Below, piece after piece: positions 1-6,095 of a DNA stretch of 6,095 nucleotides. Position 1 is the stretch's first letter, and every line of letters starts with the position of its first letter. The DNA is from Halanaerobiales bacterium. GTDB taxonomy: Bacteria > Bacillota_F > Halanaerobiia > Halanaerobiales > DTU029. The notes under the pieces were generated by a model. That model saw nothing but the letters and a program-made list of their open reading frames with translations, ran no database searches and was not told the origin of the DNA. Where the stretch lies: NCBI GenBank assembly GCA_016278415.1, contig JADQBV010000012.1, positions 1 to 6,095 of the forward strand. The letters are read 5' to 3'. The position numbers and the translations under genes were made by a program.

Positions 1-137
1 TGTATAGTGCTTTAATGAACCAGGATATGTATGTTACAGGTAGTTTTGTTCTTATGTTAAGTACTCTGACTATTATTGGTACTTTAATTTCTGATATTTC
101 TTTAGCTATTGTCGATCCTAGAATTCGATTTGAGTAA
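1..137 (+). CDS. DppB-type ABC transporter permease, C-terminal fragment (5' end outside window)
   Basis: This is the last 44 codons of an inner-membrane permease; the reading frame begins at base 3 and ends at TAA 135-137. The visible peptide has a last hydrophobic membrane segment (about SFVLMLSTLTIIGTLISDIS) and the ending LAIVDPRIRF-E. The D-P-R-I-R-F/Y ending is characteristic of DppB/OppB permeases of the peptide/opine/nickel ABC importer family. In such importers DppB pairs with DppC to form the channel. The gene lies 22 bases before a DppC-type permease, the usual B-C order, so both are almost certainly co-transcribed. Only the tail is present, so nothing can be said about its start, promoter or substrate. 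The family call is secure because of the ending and the neighbour. Confidence 0.9.
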   Translation, partial: YSALMNQDMYVTGSFVLMLSTLTIIGTLISDISLAIVDPRIRFE

Positions 138-159
138 ATGTTGAGAAAGGGGATATTAT

Positions 160-1293
160 ATGAATGAGCTAACAATTAACAAAGATTCTGCTGAAATAAA
201 TTTAAAAGAGGATAAAGCTGTAGCTAGAACCCAGTGGCAATTGATCTGGAAACAATTTAAAAGACATAAATTGGCTATTGTAGGTTTGATTATTTTAGTA
301 ATAATGTACTTTATTGGTGTATTATTTCCGGCATTTGTAGCACCTTATGGTAAGTTTACAGAATTTGATTATACATATCTACCACCACATAAATTACATT
401 TTATAGATGAAGAAGGAAATTTTCATTTACGCCCTTTTATATACAATTCTACTCAGAAAATGGATCCAGATACCTGGGAGATGATTTATACCCCTGATAC
501 TAGCAGAATGTATCCAATTAGATTTTTTGTTCGGGGAGTTGAATATAAATTATGGGGTTTATTTAAGACTGATCTTCATTTTTTTGGGGTTGATCAGGGT
601 GGTAATATTAATCTCTTTGGTACAGATTCCCTTGGCCGTGATTTGTTTAGCAGGGTTATTTATGCAGCCCGGATCTCTTTAACTATTGGTTTATTGGGGG
701 TTTTTATTAGTCTCTTTTTAGGGCTGATTTTTGGTGGTATTTCTGGTTTAGTAGGCGGCTTAGTCGATGATATTATACAGCGTGTGATTGAAATGCTAAT
801 GTCTATTCCTCAAATTCCACTATGGATGGCTCTGGCGGCAGCTATTCCACAGGACTGGGAGGCTATTAAAGTCTATTTTGGAATTACTATAATTCTTTCC
901 TTGATGGGCTGGACCGGACTGGCTCGTGTTGTCAGAAGTAAATTTATTTCATTGAGGGAAGAAGATTTTGTAAATGCAGCTATTGCCTTTAATGCTTCTA
1001 AATTAACTATTATATTTAGACATTTAGTACCTAATTTCTTGAGTTATTTAATAGTTAGTATTACCCTGGCTATTCCCGGGATGATTCTTGGAGAAACTTC
1101 ATTAAGTTTTCTTGGTATTGGACTTAGAGCTCCTGTAGTAAGTTTAGGGGTTTTGTTAAATGAAGCTCAGAGCTTTCAAACAGTAAGTATGTATCCCTGG
1201 TTATTAATTCCCGGAATTTTTGTGGTTATTGTTGTTTTAGCATATAATTTTGTAGGAGATGGTTTAAGAGATGCAGCAGATCCTTATAAATAA
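160..1293 (+). CDS. DppC-type ABC transporter permease with long external loop
   Basis: Inner-membrane permease of 377 residues, partner of the preceding DppB-type protein. A cytoplasmic N-terminus with W-x-x-x-x-K-x-F-K-R-H-K-L-A (about 30-39) leads into the first membrane segment (about 39-60). An external stretch of roughly 90 residues (about 61-151) follows, then the hallmark NLFGTDSLGRDLFSR (151-165). Further membrane segments lie near 174-195, 205-228, 238-257, 292-312 and 345-366. The ATPase-contacting EAA loop is at about 268-291 (DFVNAAIAFNASK...HLVPN). The C-terminus FVGDGLRDAADPYK is typical of the family. It is longer than the roughly 300 residues usual for DppC because of the external loop, a form I associate with importers that use very large binding proteins. 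The start is ATG 160, with AAAGGGG about seven bases upstream. The substrate cannot be read from this gene. Confidence 0.95.
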   Translation: MNELTINKDSAEINLKEDKAVARTQWQLIWKQFKRHKLAIVGLIILVIMYFIGVLFPAFVAPYGKFTEFDYTYLPPHKLHFIDEEGNFHLRPFIYNSTQKMDPDTWEMIYTPDTSRMYPIRFFVRGVEYKLWGLFKTDLHFFGVDQGGNINLFGTDSLGRDLFSRVIYAARISLTIGLLGVFISLFLGLIFGGISGLVGGLVDDIIQRVIEMLMSIPQIPLWMALAAAIPQDWEAIKVYFGITIILSLMGWTGLARVVRSKFISLREEDFVNAAIAFNASKLTIIFRHLVPNFLSYLIVSITLAIPGMILGETSLSFLGIGLRAPVVSLGVLLNEAQSFQTVSMYPWLLIPGIFVVIVVLAYNFVGDGLRDAADPYK

Positions 1294-1314
1294 AAATGAA
1301 AGGGGAATTAATCA

Positions 1315-2325
1315 ATGGAAAATGATAATAATTTGATAGATATATCGGATTTGAGAACCTATTTTCGTACCGAAGAGGGGATTGTTAAAGCTGTTGATGG
1401 TGTCTCTTTCAATATTAAACAGGGTGAAACCCTTGGTATAGTCGGAGAAAGTGGTTGTGGGAAAAGTGTTACTTCACTTTCAATTATGCAGTTAGTTCCT
1501 CAACCAAGGGGTAGAATTGAAAGTGGGAAAATACTTTTTAATGAAAATGATGGGACTTCTGTGGATATTACTCAATTAAAACCTCATGGAGAAAAAATCA
1601 GGAGGATCCGGGGTAATGAAATTGCTATGATCTTTCAGGAACCCATGACATCCTTGAATCCTGTGTATACTGTTGGGGAACAAATAATGGAGTCAGTCAG
1701 GCTTCACCAGAACCTGGATAATGAAGCAGCTAGAGAACGAGCAATTGAGATGTTAGAATTGGTAGGCATCTCTGCACCCAGGCGGAGGGTAGATGCTTAT
1801 CCGCATGAGTTTAGCGGTGGTATGAGGCAGAGAGCGATGATAGCTATGGCCCTTTCCTGTAACCCGTGTCTGTTAATCGCTGATGAACCTACTACTGCTC
1901 TTGATGTAACTATTGAAGCACAGATACTTGAATTAATGAAAGAATTACAGCAGAAATTAAAGATGTCAATTATGTTTATAACACATGATTTAGAGGTAAT
2001 TGGTGAAATGTCTGAACGAGTAATAGTCATGTATGCAGGTAAAGTGGTGGAAAGGGCAACTGTTAAAGATATTTTTTATGATAGTAAACATCCTTATACA
2101 AAGGGTTTGTTAAAATCAATTCCTAAGATTGGAACTAAAAAAACATTAGTACCTATTAAAGGATCTGTACCTGATTTGCATTCTTTACCAAAGGGTTGTC
2201 ATTTTGCTCCCAGGTGTCCATATGAAATGGATGTTTGCGGAAAAAAAGAACCGCCAGTTTCCTTAGTAGGTCCTCATCATGAGGCTAAATGCTGGCTTTA
2301 TGAAACAAAGGAGGAAGTAATTTGA
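1315..2325 (+). CDS. DppD/OppD-type ABC transporter ATP-binding protein
   Basis: Cytoplasmic ATPase of 336 residues that powers the importer, probably as a heterodimer with the next gene product. Visible motifs in order: Walker A GESGCGKS (44-51, Lys50), Q-loop IFQEPMTSLNP (Gln108), signature FSGGMRQR (166-173), Walker B LLIADEP (186-192, Asp190, Glu191), D-loop ALDV (195-198), and switch His224 in THD. The C-terminal oligopeptide/dipeptide extension holds HPYTKGLLKSIP and four cysteines (295, 301, 308, 326) in the C-x5-C-x6-C-x17-C arrangement that binds a [4Fe-4S] cluster in characterised DppD proteins. ATG 1315 follows AAAGGGG (1299-1305) and sits 21 bases after the permease stop. The length is normal and no key residue is missing. 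Its TGA stop overlaps the next gene. Confidence 0.96.
   Translation: MENDNNLIDISDLRTYFRTEEGIVKAVDGVSFNIKQGETLGIVGESGCGKSVTSLSIMQLVPQPRGRIESGKILFNENDGTSVDITQLKPHGEKIRRIRGNEIAMIFQEPMTSLNPVYTVGEQIMESVRLHQNLDNEAARERAIEMLELVGISAPRRRVDAYPHEFSGGMRQRAMIAMALSCNPCLLIADEPTTALDVTIEAQILELMKELQQKLKMSIMFITHDLEVIGEMSERVIVMYAGKVVERATVKDIFYDSKHPYTKGLLKSIPKIGTKKTLVPIKGSVPDLHSLPKGCHFAPRCPYEMDVCGKKEPPVSLVGPHHEAKCWLYETKEEVI
2307..2315 (+). promoter_or_regulatory. Ribosome binding site that decides a TTG start
   Basis: AAAGGAGGA lies inside the end of the DppD-type gene, with six bases before TTG 2322. The TTG and the upstream TGA stop share bases (TTGA), so the two ATPase genes overlap by four bases and are probably translationally coupled. 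The first in-frame ATG (2376, residue 19) would remove conserved N-terminal residues of the ATPase fold and has no comparable site before it. Confidence 0.85.
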
Positions 2326-3362
2326 GTAATGAACAGGTCATCCTCAAAGTAGAGGGATTAAGGAAATATTTCCCTATGCGTAAAGGTGTTTTTCAAAAAG
2401 TAGTTGGCCATGTAAAAGCAGTAGATGGTGTTAACTTTTTCTTAAAAGAAGGAGAAACCCTTGGTTTGGTAGGAGAAAGTGGTTGTGGTAAATCAACTAC
2501 AGGACGCTGTATAAACAAATTAATCCAGCCAACAGCTGGAAAGATTAATTATTATAAAGAGGATAAAGTTATCGATATAAATAAAGCAAATAAGAAAGAA
2601 CTGGCAGAGATCCGTAAAGATATTCAAATTATATTTCAGGACCCCTTTTCTTCCCTTGATTCCAGAATGTCAGTTCGTGATATTATTGCTGAACCCTTAC
2701 GGGTAAATAAAATTGGTAATCGCAGTCAAAGGACAGCAAGGGTAGAGAAATTGTTAGGACGGGTTGGACTTAATAGTTTTCAAATGAATAGATATCCACA
2801 TGAATTTAGTGGTGGTCAGAGACAGAGAATTGGTATTGCCAGGGCTCTTACTTTAAATCCCCGGATTATAATATGTGATGAGCCAGTTTCGGCACTGGAT
2901 GTATCTGTTCAGGCTCAGGTACTTAATTTATTAAAGGAATTACAGAGTGATTTTGAATTCACTTTTCTTTTTATTGCCCATGATTTAAGTGTAGTTGAGC
3001 ATATTAGTGACCGTGTTATGGTAATGTATTTAGGTAAGTTAGTTGAGATTGCTGATGCTGATACTATCTATCAATCTCCATGTCATCCTTATACTGAGGC
3101 ATTGTTAGGATCTATTCCTGTAGGTGATCCTATGTCAGAAAAAAAGAGGATACCTTTTGGAGGCGATGTACCTGACCCTTCAGCCCCACCATCAGGTTGC
3201 TATCTACATCCCCGCTGTCCTTATGCTCAGGATATCTGTAAAAAGAATGAACCAGAATTAAGGAGATTAGGCGATCACTCTGATCATTATTCTGCATGTC
3301 ATTTTGCAGACGAGTTAGATTTGTCAGGTTACAATGAATTGAAAGGCAAATTCAGCGGGTAA
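2322..3362 (+). CDS. DppF/OppF-type ABC transporter ATP-binding protein (TTG start)
   Basis: Second cytoplasmic ATPase of the importer, 346 residues. Visible motifs: N-terminal [13 protein letters not shown] typical of OppF/DppF, Walker A GESGCGKS (51-58, Lys57), Q-loop [14 protein letters not shown] (Gln106), signature [15 protein letters not shown] (162-176), Walker B IIICDEP (182-188, Asp186, Glu187), D-loop ALDVS (191-195) and switch His220 in AHD. The C-terminal extension has [16 protein letters not shown] and cysteines 293, 299, 306 and 326 (C-x5-C-x6-C-x19-C), a probable [4Fe-4S] site like that of its partner. The lysine-rich FPMRKG insert and PFSSLDSRM separate it from the DppD type. 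Translation most likely begins at TTG 2322, overlapping the upstream stop by four bases. All catalytic motifs are intact. Confidence 0.96.
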   Translation: MSNEQVILKVEGLRKYFPMRKGVFQKVVGHVKAVDGVNFFLKEGETLGLVGESGCGKSTTGRCINKLIQPTAGKINYYKEDKVIDINKANKKELAEIRKDIQIIFQDPFSSLDSRMSVRDIIAEPLRVNKIGNRSQRTARVEKLLGRVGLNSFQMNRYPHEFSGGQRQRIGIARALTLNPRIIICDEPVSALDVSVQAQVLNLLKELQSDFEFTFLFIAHDLSVVEHISDRVMVMYLGKLVEIADADTIYQSPCHPYTEALLGSIPVGDPMSEKKRIPFGGDVPDPSAPPSGCYLHPRCPYAQDICKKNEPELRRLGDHSDHYSACHFADELDLSGYNELKGKFSG

Positions 3363-3379
3363 ATATATTTTATTATAAT
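3339..3379 (+). promoter_or_regulatory. Possible internal promoter ahead of the binding-protein gene
   Basis: A perfect TATAAT lies at 3374-3379, in an AT-rich stretch just after the DppF-type stop. Its best-spaced -35 (TTCAGC, 3351-3356) is poor. An alternative pairing is TTGAAA (3339-3344) with TATATT (3364-3369) at a long 19-base spacing. Extra transcription of a binding protein relative to its membrane partners would make sense, since binding proteins are usually needed in excess. AT-rich intergenic DNA gives such matches by chance, so this is tentative. Confidence 0.25.
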
Positions 3380-3385
3380 TTTTTT

Positions 3386-3394
3386 AGGAGGTGA
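3386..3394 (+). promoter_or_regulatory. Orphan Shine-Dalgarno-like sequence
   Basis: AGGAGGTGA is a near-perfect ribosome-binding sequence but has no start codon at a usual distance. The nearest in-phase candidate, TTG 3408, would give a 14-codon peptide ending at TAA 3450-3452, overlapping the next ATG by one base; the spacing of about 16 bases from the core is too long. The true site for the binding-protein gene is a second one, AAAGGAGG at 3435-3442. The first may be a relic, a ribosome standby site or chance. Confidence 0.4.
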
Positions 3395-3434
3395 AAATAA
3401 GTACATATTGCTCGTGTTATTGAATTTAATTACT

Positions 3435-3442
3435 AAAGGAGG
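3435..3442 (+). promoter_or_regulatory. Ribosome binding site of the binding-protein gene
   Basis: AAAGGAGG, nine bases before ATG 3452. It fixes the start of the binding protein at the ATG that gives a well-formed signal peptide. Confidence 0.85.
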
Positions 3443-3451
3443 AGAAAATTA

Positions 3452-5431
3452 ATGATTAAAAAATTTGGATTGTTGTTTACTCTAGTTTTAAGTTTAGTTG
3501 TTTTAGGTGTCTCTGTTTATGCTGAAGGTGCCCTTGACCCTCAAATGCCTGAAAGCTGGGCTGTAGCACCACAGAAGGCTGTAGATTTAGGAATTACAGA
3601 ATTTAATGAATCACCTATGTTAAAAGAGATGGTAGAAAATGGTGAAATACCTACATTAGCGGAACGTTTACCTGAAAATCCCCCGGTTGTAGAGCCTTAT
3701 GAAAAAGTAGGGAAATATGGTGGCACAGTAACCATCTGGAACACTGAATTATCAGGGGGTCAGGAGATCGGTAACTGGACTAGGTTTGGTGGAGGTCGTA
3801 CTATCTATAATGGTTCTGTTGCTCCTTCCTATCTTGAAGGTTGGGAATATTCAAATGATTATAAGGATATCACTATTCAACTTAGAAAAGGTCTTAAATA
3901 TTCTAATGGTAATGTTATGAATGCAGATGATTATTTATATTGGTGGGAACATATTGCTAATAATAGCGACCTCACTGCACAGGATCCCAGTGAATGGGAT
4001 ATACCATTACTTGATGTAGTTAAAAAAGATGACTGGACAGTAGTCTTTAAATATGCAAAACCTAATCCTAAAGTTCATTTTAATTTCAGGTTAGGAATGA
4101 GCCCTGCTCCTTTTGCTATTATTGCTGACAGTGAAGATATGGAAAATTATCATCCTGATTATATAGGAGAAGATAAGGCTCTTCAATTAGCCGAGGAAAA
4201 TGGTTTTAATAATTGGTTTGATTACTATAATAAGGTTGAAGAGGCTGCAAGTCAAGTTCCAGATTTCTCTTTAAGAGGGATACTAAACCCTTATATTCCT
4301 GTAGAAAAAACAGAAACTACAATTATTTTTGAACGTAATCCTTATTATCCTTTTGTAGATACTGAAGGAAATCAGCTACCATATATTGATAGAATCAAAG
4401 TAAGGTTAGCTAATAATAGGGAAATGGCAGCTATGAAAGCAACAACAGGTGAAGCTACTTTTGCTTCTGAACATCTTAATGTGTCTGATATTCCTCTATA
4501 TAAGAGAAATGAAGCAAATGAAAACTATAAAACTTATATTTATCAGCAGCCTTTTGGTTCTGCCTTTGTCTTTTATTTAAACTATACACATGAAGATCCT
4601 GAATATCAGAAAGTCTTCTAGGATGTTAAATTTAGAAGAGCACTTTCTATTTCCATTGATAGAGATAGAATAAATAATAAAGTCTTTTTTGGTAAAGCTG
4701 TACCAAGAGCAGCAACAGTACCTCCAGTAAATGAATACTTTAAACAGGAATATGCAGATGCTTATGCATATTATAATCCAGATGAAGCCAACAAATGGCT
4801 GGATGAAATAGGTATGATTGACACTGACAATGATGGGTATAGAGAAACACCTGGTGGTGAAGAATTTAATCCTACTTTGATTTATACCCAATATGAGCTA
4901 GATCCTACTCCAATTCTAGAATTGCTTAGAGAAGACCTGAAAAAGGTAGGCCTAAAATTGGATATTAAAATGCTTGATTTCTCATTATGGTATGAAAAAT
5001 GGCCTACAAATACTTCTGATATGAGCGGCTGGTCTATGAATGGTGGCCTGGGACTTAGATTTAAATCACTTGACGGCTTATGTGAATTTGCACCAGTTAT
5101 CTATCCTGGTTATGTTCAATGGCCTGAATATGTAAGATGGCATCAAAGTGATGGTGAAAAGGGAACTGAACCACCTGAAGCAATTAAAAAATTGCCAGGT
5201 TGGGCTGAAACTATTGTCGGTTCACCTAATGAAGAAGAAGTTGCAGAAGCAGCAGAAAACTTACTTAGTTCAATGGCTAAGAATCTCTGGGTTATCGGTA
5301 CTGTCGGTTTACCACCTAAACCAATTATTGTTAGTGATAACCTTAAAAATGTACCTACAACTGGTTTCTGGGGTACATCAACAGAATATTCAAGACCATA
5401 TCATACTGACCAATTCTATCTAGATGAGTAG
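3452..5431 (+). CDS. Family 5 extracellular solute-binding protein, interrupted by an in-frame TAG at codon 390
   Basis: Ligand-capturing subunit of the importer; 659 codons if the TAG at 4619-4621 is counted as sense. Residues 1-24 form a Sec signal peptide (MIKK, hydrophobic core, SVYA cut before Glu25) with no lipobox cysteine. A family-typical N-terminal extension follows (about 54-80: SPMLKEMVENGEIPTLAERL, then PENPPVV). The SBP_bac_5 core shows LRKGLKYSNGNVMNADDYLY (144-163) and ERNPYYPFVDTEGNQLPYID (294-313). After the TAG the same frame resumes with DVKFRRALSISIDRDRIN (391-408), a conserved family block, and runs 269 codons to a normal end (NLWVIGTVGLPPKP..., RPYHTDQFYLDE). No frameshift is needed; one base change would restore a complete gene. 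It may be a fresh pseudogene, a recoded gene or a sequence error. Translated conventionally, it yields a 389-residue exported fragment lacking the last 40 percent, unlikely to bind ligand. The ligand is unproven; oligosaccharides are as plausible as peptides. Confidence 0.9.
4619..4621 (+). other. In-frame amber codon inside the binding-protein gene
   Basis: The TAG falls between Phe389 and Asp391, immediately before the conserved D-V-K-F-R-R-A-L-S block. The reading frame is identical on both sides. Related proteins have an ordinary residue just before this D-V-[RK]-F, so TAG replaces one amino acid rather than marking a gene boundary. No ribosome-binding site precedes the next in-frame ATG (4814), so re-initiation would not rescue the second half. 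Confidence 0.9.
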
Positions 5432-5443
5432 AGTAATAACTAA
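5429..5443 (+). other. Terminal TAG of the binding-protein gene backed up by TAA four codons on
   Basis: The gene ends GAT GAG TAG, and the same frame continues AGT AAT AAC TAA. If UAG were read as an amino acid in this organism, the protein would grow by only four residues. TAA at 5441-5443 then stops it before the terminator hairpin. Confidence 0.7.
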
Positions 5444-5452
5444 AATTTAATT

Positions 5453-5497
5453 ATAAACTAAAGTCCAGCCTTTATGGTTGGCTTTAGTTTATTTAAA
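5453..5497 (+). terminator. Intrinsic (Rho-independent) terminator after the transporter operon
   Basis: A long hairpin: left arm 5453-5470 (ATAAACTAAAGTCCAGCC) pairs with right arm 5476-5492 (GGTTGGCTTTAGTTTAT) around a five-base TTTAT loop. The stem is about 17 base pairs, with one bulged T and one G-T pair. The G+C part sits at the top near the loop and T-rich bases follow (TTTAGTTTATTT). It lies 21 bases after the binding-protein stop and should end most transporter transcripts. Whether the following kinase gene relies on readthrough or its own promoter is unclear. Confidence 0.85.
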
Positions 5498-5527
5498 TTG
5501 ATTAAATATACTAGAGGAGCTGAATTT

Positions 5528-6095
5528 ATGGGAATAAAACATATAATTGGAGTTGATATTGGAGGAACCAAATGTGCTATAACTTATAGTCTGGTCAGTT
5601 CCGAAGATGTAGAAATAGTTAGAAAAAAGAAATTCGCTACACTAGGTACAGCTGATGAAACTATAAATAAAATATATGATACTATAGATACAATGAAAGA
5701 GTCTAAAATGGTTGATAATATTGACTGTATCGGGATTAGTTGTGGTGGGCCATTAAATAGTAAGACAGGTATGATCATATCTCCTCCGAATCTTCCCGGC
5801 TGGATTGATATACCAATCGTAAAAATGTTTGAAGAGAGATATAATATCCCATCTGCTATTCAAAATGATGCTAATGCTGGGGCTTTGGCAGAATGGCTCT
5901 GGGGGGCTGGAAAAGGGCTTGATAATATTGTCTTTCTTACATTTGGTACTGGAATGGGTGCCGGGCTTATATTAGATGGAAAGCTTTATGCAGGAACTAA
6001 TGATCTGGCTGGAGAAGTAGGACACATGAGAATTGAAAATAATGGGCCGATTGGTTTTAATAAAAGGGGTTCTTTTGAAGGTTTTTGTAGTGGTG
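5528..6095 (+). CDS. ROK-family sugar kinase (glucokinase-like), N-terminal part; gene runs off the window
   Basis: The first 189 codons of a ROK-family protein, which in this family phosphorylate glucose or related sugars with ATP in the cytoplasm. Visible features: phosphate-binding DIGGTK (10-15), GISCGGPLNSKTG (69-81), PPNLPGW (86-92), catalytic-region QNDANAGALAEW (112-123, with Asp114 the probable base), ATP-site TFGTGMGAGLI (138-148) and AGEVGHM (161-167, His166). There is no N-terminal helix-turn-helix, so it is a kinase type rather than a NagC/XylR-type repressor. The usual zinc motif C-x-C-G-x-x-G-C after the histidine is absent: the sequence reads GPIGFNKRGSFEGFCSG, with no cysteine at the metal positions. 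That suggests a zinc-free ROK subgroup with uncertain sugar specificity. ATG 5528 follows AGAGGAG (5513-5519) at eight bases. It lies after a terminator, in the same direction as the transporter. Confidence 0.93.
   Translation, partial: MGIKHIIGVDIGGTKCAITYSLVSSEDVEIVRKKKFATLGTADETINKIYDTIDTMKESKMVDNIDCIGISCGGPLNSKTGMIISPPNLPGWIDIPIVKMFEERYNIPSAIQNDANAGALAEWLWGAGKGLDNIVFLTFGTGMGAGLILDGKLYAGTNDLAGEVGHMRIENNGPIGFNKRGSFEGFCSG

Noticed and set aside
1797..2030. 77-codon open frame on the minus strand
   Set aside because: It lies antisense to the signature and Walker B region of the DppD-type ATPase; a compositional shadow.
3391..3423. Ten-codon leader peptide from GTG 3391
   Set aside because: The GTG is part of the AGGAGGTGA sequence itself, leaving no room for a ribosome-binding site.
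4622..4680. Structured recoding element downstream of the TAG
   Set aside because: Only a weak five-base stem (TCTAT/ATAGA) is visible after the TAG. It does not resemble a convincing pyrrolysine insertion or readthrough structure, and the bases are explained by coding.
4577..4891. 104-codon open frame on the minus strand
   Set aside because: It lies opposite the conserved binding-protein coding sequence, gives an Ile/Phe/Cys-rich peptide resembling no family, and reflects AT-rich codons read backwards.
5148..5423. 91-codon open frame in another + frame
   Set aside because: It overlaps the C-terminal part of the binding protein, which has clear family conservation in its own frame. The Leu/Lys/Gln-rich product is a frame-shadow.
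4814..5431. Independent 205-codon gene starting at ATG 4814
   Set aside because: It is in the same frame as the upstream binding-protein sequence. Conserved family sequence begins before it, right after the TAG (4622 onward), and no ribosome-binding site precedes the ATG. It is the C-terminal part of the interrupted gene.
5484..5512. Promoter for the ROK kinase using TATACT (5507-5512)
   Set aside because: The properly spaced -35 (TTAGTT) is very poor, lies inside the terminator stem, and transcription would start at the ribosome-binding site.
5584..5778. 64-codon open frame on the minus strand
   Set aside because: It lies opposite the ROK kinase, whose motifs are clear on the + strand.

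Overview
This AT-rich window carries most of one operon on the + strand: an ABC importer of the peptide/opine/nickel (Opp/Dpp, PepT) family, followed by a sugar-kinase gene. The order is: the tail of a DppB-type permease (1-137), a DppC-type permease (160-1293), a DppD/OppD-type ATPase (1315-2325), a DppF/OppF-type ATPase (TTG start, 2322-3362), a large family 5 solute-binding protein (3452-5431), a strong intrinsic terminator (about 5453-5497), and the first 189 codons of a ROK-family kinase (5528 to the window edge). All genes point the same way. Spacings are short (22, 21, -4 and 89 bases) up to the terminator.

The main oddity is in the binding protein. Its frame is interrupted at codon 390 by a TAG (4619-4621), then continues in the same frame for 269 more codons with full family character and ends at a normal C-terminus. 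The possibilities are a recent nonsense mutation, a sequencing error, readthrough or suppression, or decoding of UAG as an amino acid such as pyrrolysine. The sequence cannot decide between them. Two details matter. If the lost codon was CAG, the site would have been CCAGG, the classic Dcm methylation hotspot for amber mutation. The gene's terminal stop is also TAG, but a TAA follows four codons later.

How the genes would work together: the binding protein captures a ligand outside the inner membrane, the two permeases form the channel, and the two ATPases, both with C-terminal cysteine sets typical of a [4Fe-4S] site, drive import. Transporters of this family with long binding proteins often carry oligosaccharides rather than peptides (Thermotoga oligosaccharide importers, Sinorhizobium AgpA). 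The ROK kinase next door fits a sugar ligand, but this is inference.

Organism: low G+C, purine-rich Shine-Dalgarno sites, and a binding protein with a plain Sec signal peptide and no lipobox cysteine. The last point argues against an ordinary single-membrane Firmicute and suits a low-GC anaerobe with an outer envelope, such as Halanaerobiales or Thermotogae. I favour Halanaerobiales, with modest confidence and no marker gene to prove it. No RNA genes, CRISPR arrays, insertion sequences or integrase-type elements were seen.
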